A DNA stretch of 64,000 bases from contig CALRMX020000010.1 of NCBI GenBank assembly GCA_943369355.1, positions 1 to 64,000 of the forward strand, read 5' to 3'. Position numbers and translations under genes: made by a program. The DNA comes from UBA7662 sp943369355. GTDB taxonomy: Bacteria > Bacteroidota > Bacteroidia > UBA7662. Under the pieces are notes generated by a model, which worked only from the letters and a program-made list of their open reading frames with translations, did not search any database and had not been told where the DNA came from. Positions 25,644 through 33,225 of the stretch are shown piece after piece; position 1 is the first letter of the stretch, and each line of letters starts with the position of its first letter.

Positions 25644-27425
25644 ATGATCACATTCGAATCGCTTCGGCTTAAGGCTGAACTGGTACAGGCCGTGACGGCT
25701 CTGGGGTTCACCGAGCCGACGCCCATTCAAGCACAGGCTATCCCTGTATTGCTTGAGGCTACCACTGACTTTGTAGGACTTGCACAAACGGGAACAGGTA
25801 AAACTGCTGCCTTTGGCTTGCCAGCACTCCACCACGTAAACACGAGTGAACGTAAAGTTCAGGTACTCATTTTAAGCCCCACTAGGGAGCTTTGCAACCA
25901 AATCGCAGAAGATCTCAAAAATTTCTCCCGCTTTATGCCCAGCGTACATGTTGCGGCTGTATATGGTGGCACCAGTATTCAAAACCAAATCAAAGAAATA
26001 CGCCAAGGGGTTCAAATCATTGTAGCAACACCTGGCCGTTTGATTGACCTAATCGATCGTAAAGCGGTACAGCTCGAAACGGTTTCTTATGTTGTGCTTG
26101 ATGAAGCCGACGAGATGCTGAACATGGGCTTCCGAGATGATTTAGATTACATACTTTCGAATACCACGCATAAACAATCGACTTGGCTGTTTTCGGCTAC
26201 CATGCCGGATGAAGTTCGTCGCATTGCTAAAAACTATATGGAGAACCCCAAAGAGCTATCAATGGGGAAAAAGAATAGTGCGGCAAAGAATATAGAGCAC
26301 GTTTATTATCAGGTTCAAGCTTCACATAAGTACGAAACCTTAAAACGGTTAGTCGATTACAACCCGGGTATGTATGGAATAATATTTAGCCGCACGAAGT
26401 TAGAGGCCCAGGATATCACTGAAAAGCTAATCCGTGAAGGTTATGATATAGAATCGTTACACGGCGATTTATCACAGCAACAGCGTGATAAAGTGATGGC
26501 TCGATTTAGGGAAAAATCGCTTCAGTTGTTGATTGCAACCGATGTGGCTGCCAGAGGTATAGACGTAGATGGAATTACGCACGTCATCAACTATTCATTG
26601 CCCGACGATCCGGAAGTTTATACTCACCGGGCAGGTAGAACTGCTCGTGCGGGAAAATCTGGTATTTGTATCAGTATCGTTAGCAGTAAGGAGAATGGAA
26701 GGGTTCGTCAGATTGAAAAGATGATCGACCGTCAATTCACCAAAGCCATGGTTCCAAGTGGTGAAGAAGTATGTGAGAAGCAATTCTTGAGCTTTATTGA
26801 TAAGATTATCGCTGCCGATGTTGATCATGGTGATTACGAGCGCTACGTACCCATGGTGATGGAAAAATTGAAAGATCTATCTAAAGAAGAAATCATTAAC
26901 AGGGTTGCTTCTTTAGAGTTTAATAGATTCTTGACTTACTACCGCAATGCGCGTGATTTGAACGATGGCGGCAAATTCGACCGTAATCGCGAAGATCGCC
27001 CAGGCATGAAGAAACTCTTCATGAGCCTCGGCAGTAAAGATGGTTTTTATAAAGCCAGTTTTCTGCAATTTCTACTCGACAATTCTGGCTTAAAAAAGGC
27101 CGACTTGGGACGAATTGATATGGGCGATACCAGAAGTTTTCTCGAAGCAGAAGACCAGGCTGCTCAGATATTAGTGGATACGTTTAACGGTACCAGTTAC
27201 AACGGCCGGCCAATTCGTATCGATATCATGGAAGGCACTGTAGGAGGTGGCCGAAGAGACCGTGATGAACGTGGCGGCCGTAGGGATCGTGACGATCGTG
27301 GAGGTTCTTACCGTGGTGGAGGGCGAGATCGTGACAGAGGCGGTCGCTCTGGCTCAAGCTATGGCTCTGAACGCCAGGAGCGGAGGTTTGGTGGAAGTAA
27401 GCCGCGCGGTAATTACCGCTACTAA
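25644..27425 (+). CDS. DEAD-box RNA helicase with DbpA-type RNA-binding domain and RGG tail
   Basis: An ATP-dependent RNA helicase, probably for ribosome assembly or cold adaptation (DeaD/CsdA class). From ATG 25644: 593 residues. Motifs in order: Q motif GFTEPTPIQAQAIP, I AQTGTGKT, Ia PTREL, Ib TPGR, II DEAD, III SAT, IV IIFSRTK, V ATDVAARGID, VI HRAGRTARAG. About 460-530 resembles the DbpA RNA-binding domain (LFMSLGSKDGFYKASFLQFL). The last 60 residues are Arg/Gly/Asp repeats (GGRRDRD units), a flexible RNA-binding tail. A terminator follows. Confidence 0.94.
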   Translation: MITFESLRLKAELVQAVTALGFTEPTPIQAQAIPVLLEATTDFVGLAQTGTGKTAAFGLPALHHVNTSERKVQVLILSPTRELCNQIAEDLKNFSRFMPSVHVAAVYGGTSIQNQIKEIRQGVQIIVATPGRLIDLIDRKAVQLETVSYVVLDEADEMLNMGFRDDLDYILSNTTHKQSTWLFSATMPDEVRRIAKNYMENPKELSMGKKNSAAKNIEHVYYQVQASHKYETLKRLVDYNPGMYGIIFSRTKLEAQDITEKLIREGYDIESLHGDLSQQQRDKVMARFREKSLQLLIATDVAARGIDVDGITHVINYSLPDDPEVYTHRAGRTARAGKSGICISIVSSKENGRVRQIEKMIDRQFTKAMVPSGEEVCEKQFLSFIDKIIAADVDHGDYERYVPMVMEKLKDLSKEEIINRVASLEFNRFLTYYRNARDLNDGGKFDRNREDRPGMKKLFMSLGSKDGFYKASFLQFLLDNSGLKKADLGRIDMGDTRSFLEAEDQAAQILVDTFNGTSYNGRPIRIDIMEGTVGGGRRDRDERGGRRDRDDRGGSYRGGGRDRDRGGRSGSSYGSERQERRFGGSKPRGNYRY

Positions 27426-27430
27426 ATATT

Positions 27431-27450
27431 AAAGCGCCGAAAGGCGCTTT
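27431..27450. terminator. Terminator between the helicase gene and the Fe-S carrier gene
   Basis: AAAGCGCC and GGCGCTTT around a GAAA tetraloop, then more T on the plus strand and A/T-rich on the minus side. Serves the plus-strand helicase; may also stop the convergent gene. Confidence 0.85.
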
Positions 27451-27456
27451 TTTTGT

Positions 27457-27798
27457 TTAAACTGCGAATGAAGTGCCGCAACCGCAAGTTTCGGTGGCAT
27501 TCGGATTGGTAAATGTAAAGCCTCGATTGTTTAAACCTTCCGCAAAATCGAGCGAAACACCTTGCAAGTAAATGGCATGTGCTGGATCTACTGCTATTTT
27601 TACCCCGTCAAAATCAAGGATTACATCAGTTTCTGAGGTTTTTTGGTAATCGAGTATATAGGTCATTCCTGAACAGCCACCACCTTTAACGCCAATTCGT
27701 ACTAATGCCCCATTTTCGGGTTTTTCCGATGATAAACGTTGTAACTCCCGAATTGCACTTGGAGAAACATTCAATTGTAGCGCTTGATTGGTTTCCAT
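27457..27798 (-). CDS. A-type iron-sulfur cluster carrier (IscA/ErpA/SufA family)
   Basis: A 113-residue carrier that receives Fe-S clusters from a scaffold and hands them to target enzymes. The three ligand cysteines are in place: Cys42 in GGGCSGMTY, and Cys105 and Cys107 in ETCGCGTSF at the C-terminus. The opening LNVSPSAIRELQRL is also typical. No suf or isc operon genes are adjacent, so it stands alone, and the sub-family (IscA, SufA or ErpA) cannot be told by eye. Confidence 0.94.
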   Translation of the reverse strand: METNQALQLNVSPSAIRELQRLSSEKPENGALVRIGVKGGGCSGMTYILDYQKTSETDVILDFDGVKIAVDPAHAIYLQGVSLDFAEGLNNRGFTFTNPNATETCGCGTSFAV

Positions 27799-27811
27799 AA
27801 ACTTTATAAAA

Positions 27812-27819
27812 CAAAGTTA
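27812..27819 (-). promoter_or_regulatory. -7 box of the Fe-S carrier gene
   Basis: The minus strand reads TAACTTTG, an exact match, 13 bases before the ATG at 27798. A TTG occurs only 12 bases upstream, so the -33 is unconvincing. Confidence 0.5.
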
Positions 27820-27880
27820 AGTGAGAAGGTTCAAATGTGAACTGTTTAAAACTTGGTTTTCGACTTGTTGCTGAAGCAGG

Positions 27881-27888
27881 TAAATTTG
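27881..27888 (+). promoter_or_regulatory. -7 box four bases before the 27893 gene
   Basis: TAAATTTG, an exact match, ending 4 bases before ATG 27893. If used, the message would be almost leaderless. No TTG at the right distance. Confidence 0.4.
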
Positions 27889-27892
27889 AGGT

Positions 27893-28411
27893 ATGTCCTT
27901 GATCCTAGAATTAATCAAATTTTTATTGCCTTCGTTGGTGGTCGTACTGGCGGTTGATAGGGTAATGCGATGGAATTGGCGAAAACAAGAAAGTCAACAA
28001 ACGTATAAGCTAAAAGCGGAAATAGACAAACAGCTATTGCCGATTCGATTGCAGGCTGCAGAACGTATGGTTTTGTTTCTTGAGAGAATTTCACCTGAGG
28101 CTTTGTTGCATCGAATAGCCGAGCCTGGCATGTCGGCGAAAACGTTGCACCTTGCCTTGTTAACGAGTATACGGGCGGAGTATGAACACAATTTCTCGCA
28201 ACAACTGTATATCGATGAAACGGTATGGGCAGCAATTCGATCTGCTAAAGAAGAAGTTGTAGCCTTAGCCAACTCCGCAGGGCAACTTTGTAACGAGCAA
28301 GCCAGCTCGCTCGACTACAGTCGTGCCTTATTGGAACTCATTCAAAAACAGAGTAATTATCCCACTTCAGCTGCTTTAGCATTGTTGAGAAAGTCAATTC
28401 AAAATTTGTGA
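27893..28411 (+). CDS. Membrane-anchored protein of unknown function
   Basis: A 172-residue protein: one N-terminal membrane helix (LILELIKFLLPSLVVVLAVDRVM, residues 3-25), then a basic stretch and long helices rich in Leu/Glu/Gln (IDKQLLPIRLQAAERMVLFLERI), probably a coiled-coil cytoplasmic or periplasmic domain. No known motif. I have seen similar proteins in other Bacteroidota without a function. Its stop overlaps the GTG start of the next gene, so it is probably co-transcribed with the nucleotidase pair. Confidence 0.72.
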   Translation: MSLILELIKFLLPSLVVVLAVDRVMRWNWRKQESQQTYKLKAEIDKQLLPIRLQAAERMVLFLERISPEALLHRIAEPGMSAKTLHLALLTSIRAEYEHNFSQQLYIDETVWAAIRSAKEEVVALANSAGQLCNEQASSLDYSRALLELIQKQSNYPTSAALALLRKSIQNL

Positions 28412-29151
28412 AGCAGAGATACTTGATAGTTCTCGTCTTTTTATTGGCCGTATTTTCCTGCCGAGAATCGGTATACCTAGCCGTAAAAAGCGACTACAGC
28501 CAATACGGTATTGATTCTTCAGTTAAAGAAGACAGTGGATTAAACGAGTGGTTAACCAGTTATAGAGATAGTTTAAATGGTATTGTAAGCACTGTACTAA
28601 TTCATAGTTCTAAAGTTCATGCGAAAGGACTGCCTGAATCGCCTCTTGGAAATTTGTTAGCCGATGTTTTACTCGAACAGTCATCCAATCGTTTGCAGCA
28701 AGTAGATTTTGCATTGTTAAATAATGGTGGGATAAGGGCACCTTTACCACAAGGTGCGGTTACTGTGGGTCATGTAATGGAAGTTCTTCCTTTTATGAAT
28801 TATGTGGTTATCCTCGAACTATCTGGTGAAACAGTCAAGGAACTTTTAGATCATTGGGCAGCTAAAGGCGGTACGGCGGTGAGCGGGGTTCATTTTAAAA
28901 TAGTTAATGAAAAGGCTGTGAACATCGAAGTTAATGGTAAACCACTTGTTCTGAGTCAAAAGTATAAATTGGCAACCATTGATTATCTGGCTGATGGAGG
29001 AGATGGTTGTGCCTTTTTAAAGGGCACGCTTGTACTTCATCGAACGCAATGGTTATTAATGGATCTGTACATAGAGGCATTCAAAGAAATGAATCAAAAA
29101 GGAGTGGTGATAAATGCATCAACCGATGGAAGAGTTACTAGAGAGCCGTAG
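28408..29151 (+). CDS. 5'-nucleotidase C-terminal (substrate-binding) domain lipoprotein
   Basis: This 247-residue protein is only the C-terminal half of a UshA-type 5'-nucleotidase. Seen: a lipoprotein signal (YLIVLVFLLAVFSC), the substrate-binding NNGGIRAPLPQG, the base-stacking Phe in VLPFMNYVV, and the DYLADGGDGCAFL that closes the nucleoside pocket. It lacks any metal-binding motif; those are in the next gene, which overlaps it by 38 bases. The start GTG 28408 overlaps the previous stop. The two products probably act together; whether they form a complex is inference. Cys is followed by RESVY, not the acidic surface tag. Confidence 0.88.
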   Translation: MKQRYLIVLVFLLAVFSCRESVYLAVKSDYSQYGIDSSVKEDSGLNEWLTSYRDSLNGIVSTVLIHSSKVHAKGLPESPLGNLLADVLLEQSSNRLQQVDFALLNNGGIRAPLPQGAVTVGHVMEVLPFMNYVVILELSGETVKELLDHWAAKGGTAVSGVHFKIVNEKAVNIEVNGKPLVLSQKYKLATIDYLADGGDGCAFLKGTLVLHRTQWLLMDLYIEAFKEMNQKGVVINASTDGRVTREP

Positions 29152-30055
29152 ATCTTTTCTCAAACGGTTTGGAATTGTTACCGCTGGGCTAAGCTTGGCC
29201 TCGGCCGAGGCTTTTTCCTTAGCTAAAGACGATTTAGCAACCTTAACCATCTTGCATACCAACGATACGCATAGCCGGCTCGATCCTTTTCCGGCAAATG
29301 CTGGCCGATTATCCGGTTTAGGAGGGATAGCAAGACGTAAGGCATTGATAGAGACCATCCGGTTGGGATCTGCTCAAAGCTTATTGGTAGATGCTGGAGA
29401 CATTTTTCAAGGAACACCGTACTTCAATTTTTTCAAAGGTGAGCCAGAGATGAAAGCATTACAAGCCATGGGCTATGAAGCGGCTACCATGGGTAACCAC
29501 GATTTTGATGAGGGTGTTGAAAATTTCGCCGAACAACTGAAACATGTTCAATTTCCGTTTATCGTTTCGAACTATGATTTTGACGACACAGTATTGGCTG
29601 GTCGAATACACAAAAACCGCGTAATCAAGAAGGGTAGGCTTAAGATTGGCATATTTGGTTTAGGTATAAATCCGGACGGACTTATCCCCCCAAAGCTTTT
29701 TGGTAAGGTAAAACACCTTGACCCTCTTGCATTAGCACAACAACAAGTGACGGAGCTCAAAGATAAAGATGTTGATTTTATCCTGTGCTTGTCTCATTTG
29801 GGCTATGAATATCAAGACAGTCGTATTTCAGATAGGGTTTTAGCTAAGGAAGTAGGTGGAATTGACCTAATCGTAGGAGGACACACCCATACTTTTTTGG
29901 ATGCACCAGCAGAGATATTAAATCCCGAAAAACGTATTACACTTATTGCACAAGCAGGACATTCTGGAGTACGGTTAGGAAAGATAGATTTTACGTTTGA
30001 AGTAGAAGGAAGGCGAAGGAAACATTGGTGGTCGGAAAGTGTGTTTGTAAAGTAA
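29114..30055 (+). CDS. 5'-nucleotidase N-terminal metallophosphoesterase domain, Tat-exported
   Basis: The 313-residue protein is the catalytic half of a UshA-type 5'-nucleotidase. Di-metal motifs: ILHTNDTHSR (about 47-56), DAGDIFQGTPY, MGNHDFD, and GGHTHTF near the end. The N-terminus has a twin-arginine signal: SRRSFLKRFG at residues 11-20 followed by a hydrophobic stretch ending in ASAEAFS. Tat export implies folding, perhaps with metal loaded, in the cytoplasm. It ends after the catalytic domain and so needs the preceding gene's product for substrate binding. ATG 29126 is an alternative start. Confidence 0.9.
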   Translation: MHQPMEELLESRRSFLKRFGIVTAGLSLASAEAFSLAKDDLATLTILHTNDTHSRLDPFPANAGRLSGLGGIARRKALIETIRLGSAQSLLVDAGDIFQGTPYFNFFKGEPEMKALQAMGYEAATMGNHDFDEGVENFAEQLKHVQFPFIVSNYDFDDTVLAGRIHKNRVIKKGRLKIGIFGLGINPDGLIPPKLFGKVKHLDPLALAQQQVTELKDKDVDFILCLSHLGYEYQDSRISDRVLAKEVGGIDLIVGGHTHTFLDAPAEILNPEKRITLIAQAGHSGVRLGKIDFTFEVEGRRRKHWWSESVFVK

Positions 30056-30227
30056 TAAATCCAGTACCTCTGATACACTTTTGGAATCAAAACGAGATAG
30101 AACGATATACACAAATGTGAGTCAGACATGTACTGTGAATAAATCGTCACTAAATAATTAAGTTGTATGTTTCGTGTTGATTATCAAGTAGATATAACGA
30201 ATAAATAAAAATCAAGTGATTCATCTA

Positions 30228-30249
30228 AAAACTTTTTAGAAAAAGTTTT
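30228..30249. repeat. 22-base inverted repeat upstream of dnaA
   Basis: Arms AAAACTTTTT (30228-30237) and AAAAAGTTTT (30240-30249) with AG between. It is AT-only apart from one G-C pair per arm, so it is a weak terminator at best for the nucleotidase gene; it might be a protein-binding or unwinding site. Confidence 0.6.
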
Positions 30250-30301
30250 GCAGTTGAATGTGGGTAAAATCTGTGCTTTTCAGGCCCTTGCTATTTGTAT
30301 C

Positions 30302-30315
30302 ACACTTGCAAGTGT
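30302..30315. repeat. 14-base perfect palindrome upstream of dnaA
   Basis: ACACTTG then CAAGTGT without spacer, 63 bases before the dnaA ATG. The location suits an operator or a binding site for a dimeric regulator, but the binder is unknown. Confidence 0.55.
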
Positions 30316-30378
30316 AAACAACGTTTTTTAGAGAAGTTTTTTTGTTTCATATTCGACCTCCCGACCAATTCGGATACA

Positions 30379-31821
30379 ATGACTGAGCCTATGGAGAGAA
30401 CGATGGAAATGGTATGGAGCAGCTGCTTGTCGATCATTCGCGACAACGTGAATCCTCAAAGTTTCAAGACCTGGTTTGAGCCTATCAAACCAGTTCGCTT
30501 GAAAGATAATGTCTTGACGATTCAAGTACCCAGCCAATTCTTTTATGAATGGTTAGAAGAGCATTATGTGAATTTGCTTCACAAAACAATTCGAAGAGAG
30601 TTAGGTGCAGAGGGTAGGTTGGAATACAGTATAGTGATGGACAATAGTTCGGGCGATAAAGCTCCATACACCATCAACATGCCCGGAAGCGGCATGAAAG
30701 CGAAGAACCCGGACTTGACGGTGCCCGTGAACATAGGCGCTTCGATAAAAAATCCATTTATCATACCTGGATTAAAGAAGATCAATATTGATTCTCAACT
30801 GAATCCACGGTATTCGTTCGACAATTTTGTAGAGGGAGACTCCAACCGCCTTGCTCGTTCGGCAGGTATGGCCGTTGCTTCTAAACCAGGGGGGACTTCA
30901 TTTAATCCGTTAATGATTTACGGTAATGTGGGTTTAGGAAAGTCACACTTGGTTCAAGCTATAGGTAATCAAGTAAAGCTTAATTTCCCCAATAAGACAG
31001 TTTTGTACGTAACTGCCGAAAAGTTTACACAGCAGTTTATCGATTCGCTAAGGAATAACTCTGCTAACGATTTTGTGAATTTCTATCAACTCATCGATGT
31101 GTTGGTGATCGACGATGTTCATAATTTCGCCAACAAAGAAAAAACACAAGACGTTTTCTTTCATATCTTCAACCACCTGCACCAATCAGGCAAACAACTT
31201 ATTCTCACTAGCGACCGTGCACCTAAGGATTTAAAGGGCATGGAAGAGCGACTACTATCACGCTTTAAGTGGGGATTGAGTACCGATTTACAAGTGCCAG
31301 ACTTCGAGACGCGCGTGGCTATTTTAGAAATGAAAATGTATGCAGATGGAATTGAATTGCCTCGTGAGGTAGTGGAGTTCATCGCACACAACATAACTAC
31401 CAATATCCGTGAGTTAGAAGGGGCAATTACATCTTTGCTGGCCTACACGACCTTGAATAACAAGCAGCCGGATATTGAACTAGCCAAAGTGGTGATGCGG
31501 AATTTTGTTCGCAACGTTTCTTTAGAAATCTCTATCGAAAGCATTCAAAGTTTGGTATGTGAGTATTTCGATTTACCTGTTGATCTGCTCAAGGCCAAAA
31601 CCCGGAAGCGCGAAATTGTCCAAGCCAGACAAATCTCGATGTATTTTGCCAAGAAGCTCACCAAGAATAGTTTGAAGACCATTGGGGAGTACTTTGGCGG
31701 TCGTGATCACAGTACCGTTATTCACTCTTGCCAAACAGTAGAGGATTTGATGGAAACCGATCGCAAATTCAAAGGCTTTGTTGAGGATATTCAGAAGAAA
31801 ATTAAGATAAGTACCGTGTAA
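30379..31821 (+). CDS. dnaA: Chromosomal replication initiator DnaA
   Basis: DnaA binds DnaA boxes at the origin and opens it. The 480-residue protein has domain I (about 1-85, WFEPIKPVRLKDNVLTIQVP), a linker, the AAA+ domain III with Walker A GNVGLGKS (about 182-189) and Walker B VLVIDDVH, and domain IV with the signature GGRDHSTVIHS for DNA recognition. A frame open from TTG 30295 would add 28 unlikely residues; ATG 30379 (MTEPMERTM) matches relatives. It is followed by hisS on the same strand. Confidence 0.97.
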   Translation: MTEPMERTMEMVWSSCLSIIRDNVNPQSFKTWFEPIKPVRLKDNVLTIQVPSQFFYEWLEEHYVNLLHKTIRRELGAEGRLEYSIVMDNSSGDKAPYTINMPGSGMKAKNPDLTVPVNIGASIKNPFIIPGLKKINIDSQLNPRYSFDNFVEGDSNRLARSAGMAVASKPGGTSFNPLMIYGNVGLGKSHLVQAIGNQVKLNFPNKTVLYVTAEKFTQQFIDSLRNNSANDFVNFYQLIDVLVIDDVHNFANKEKTQDVFFHIFNHLHQSGKQLILTSDRAPKDLKGMEERLLSRFKWGLSTDLQVPDFETRVAILEMKMYADGIELPREVVEFIAHNITTNIRELEGAITSLLAYTTLNNKQPDIELAKVVMRNFVRNVSLEISIESIQSLVCEYFDLPVDLLKAKTRKREIVQARQISMYFAKKLTKNSLKTIGEYFGGRDHSTVIHSCQTVEDLMETDRKFKGFVEDIQKKIKISTV

Positions 31822-31826
31822 ATTTG
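31819..31826 (+). promoter_or_regulatory. -7 box of a hisS promoter
   Basis: TAAATTTG, an exact TAnnTTTG match that begins at the dnaA stop codon and ends 19 bases before the hisS ATG. No TTG found at -33, so hisS may be partly read from dnaA. Confidence 0.45.
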
Positions 31827-31845
31827 ACCTGTCAAACTTTACCGG

Positions 31846-33225
31846 ATGCAAGTCGTAAAACCATCATTAGCCAGAGGAACCCGTGATTTCGGTCCTGAGC
31901 TAATGGCAAAGCGTAAATATATTTTCGGAGTAATTGAAACCGTATTTAGGAAGTACGGTTTCATGCCTCTTGAAACCCCTGCCATGGAGAATTTAAGTAC
32001 GCTAACTGGCAAGTATGGGGAAGAGGGGGATCGTTTGATATTCAAGATTATCAATTCAGGGGATTATCTCAAGGATGTTTCAGATGAGGACTTCAAAGCT
32101 GCTCAGAACAACCAATCGAAATCATTCACCGGATTAATTTCCGAAAAAGCACTCAGATACGATCTTACGGTGCCTTTGGCTCGGTATGTATCCATGAACA
32201 GGCATGCTTTGGTTTTCCCTTTTAAGAGATACCAGATACAACCCGTTTGGAGAGCAGATCGTCCGCAAAAGGGGCGCTATCGCGAGTTTTATCAATGCGA
32301 TGTAGACGTAATTGGTTCTGACTCTTTGTTTAATGAAGCCGAGTTAGTATCAATTTATGTTGAAGTATTTAGGGCGTTAGGGTTTAAGGATTTTACGGTT
32401 AGAATTAACAATCGCAAACTATTAGTACCCTTAGCAAATTGGTTGGGCATGAATGCCAATGCTTCTGATTTTATATTGATACTCGATAAAATCGACAAAA
32501 TTGGCGTTAATGGGGTAATGGAAGAGCTAGCTGGTTTGGGTGCCGATGCAAATAAATTAGCTGAGTTCTTCGGTTTACTTGAAAAAGACCATAGAAAAGA
32601 CCTGTGGTCCAAATTTTCTTCACTTTCGCAGGATGCAGAATTTCAAAAAGGGATACAGGAATTAGATACTCTGTTTAATCTCTTAAAACCGTTTGGAGTA
32701 GAGCAGTATGCTCATTTTGACCCAACATTGGCCCGGGGTTTAGACTATTACACAGGAACTATACTCGAAGTGGTTACTCACGAAGTAAGTATGGGAAGTA
32801 TTGGTGGAGGAGGGCGCTACGATAACCTTACGGGCATATTCGGCGTAGATGGTTTGACCGGCGTAGGCGTTTCATTCGGTGCCGAACGCATTCTGGATGT
32901 GATGGAACAATTGCAGTTGTTTCCTGCCGATATACTTCGCTCTTGTGATGTATTAATTTATCTTTTTGGTGATGCCGAATTCGATTACGCGGCTTCTGTT
33001 TTACGCAAGTTGAGGGCAGAGGGATGCAAGGCTGAACTATATGTCGACGCTGGAAAGATGAAGAAGGCATTTGCCTATGCTGAGGCCAAGGCGATTCCTT
33101 ATGTAGCCTTGATCGGAGAAAAAGAAAAAGAAGCAAACGCGGTTATGCTCAAAAATGTGAAAACGGGAGAACAAAGTCCTATTTCTTTGGAAAATTTGGC
33201 AAGCTGGCTCATAAAATCGCTATGA
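31846..33225 (+). CDS. hisS: Histidine-tRNA ligase
   Basis: HisS charges tRNA-His, a class II synthetase. In 459 residues: motif 1 region (KYIFGVIETVFRKYGFMPLE), motif 2 (PVWRADRPQKGRYREFYQCD), the histidine-specific LARGLDYYTGTIL with GGGRYDNL, and motif 3 (GVGVSFGAERI). The C-terminal anticodon-binding domain follows (about 365-455). The insert around residues 75-100 (DEDFKAAQNNQSKSF) is a lineage feature. It overlaps hutH by 4 bases (ATGA). Confidence 0.96.
   Translation: MQVVKPSLARGTRDFGPELMAKRKYIFGVIETVFRKYGFMPLETPAMENLSTLTGKYGEEGDRLIFKIINSGDYLKDVSDEDFKAAQNNQSKSFTGLISEKALRYDLTVPLARYVSMNRHALVFPFKRYQIQPVWRADRPQKGRYREFYQCDVDVIGSDSLFNEAELVSIYVEVFRALGFKDFTVRINNRKLLVPLANWLGMNANASDFILILDKIDKIGVNGVMEELAGLGADANKLAEFFGLLEKDHRKDLWSKFSSLSQDAEFQKGIQELDTLFNLLKPFGVEQYAHFDPTLARGLDYYTGTILEVVTHEVSMGSIGGGGRYDNLTGIFGVDGLTGVGVSFGAERILDVMEQLQLFPADILRSCDVLIYLFGDAEFDYAASVLRKLRAEGCKAELYVDAGKMKKAFAYAEAKAIPYVALIGEKEKEANAVMLKNVKTGEQSPISLENLASWLIKSL

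Larger units (their letters stand above)
30056..30378 (+). other. AT-rich region upstream of dnaA (323 bases, no gene)
   Basis: No gene seen. It holds a 22-base inverted repeat (30228-30249), a 14-base palindrome (30302-30315) and two near-matches to the DnaA box TGTGGATAA: TGTGAATAA at 30134-30142 and TGTGGGTAA at 30259-30267, each with one mismatch. No perfect box and no TAnnTTTG promoter close to dnaA are visible. Autoregulation by DnaA is possible. I would not call it an origin on this evidence. Confidence 0.5.

Noticed and set aside
27245..27400. Repetitive DNA in the helicase tail as a tandem-repeat array or CRISPR
   Set aside because: It is in frame and codes for RGG/RD repeats; units are not identical and there are no spacers.
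30056..30378. Replication origin upstream of dnaA
   Set aside because: Only near-matches to DnaA boxes, no cluster; not enough to call oriC.
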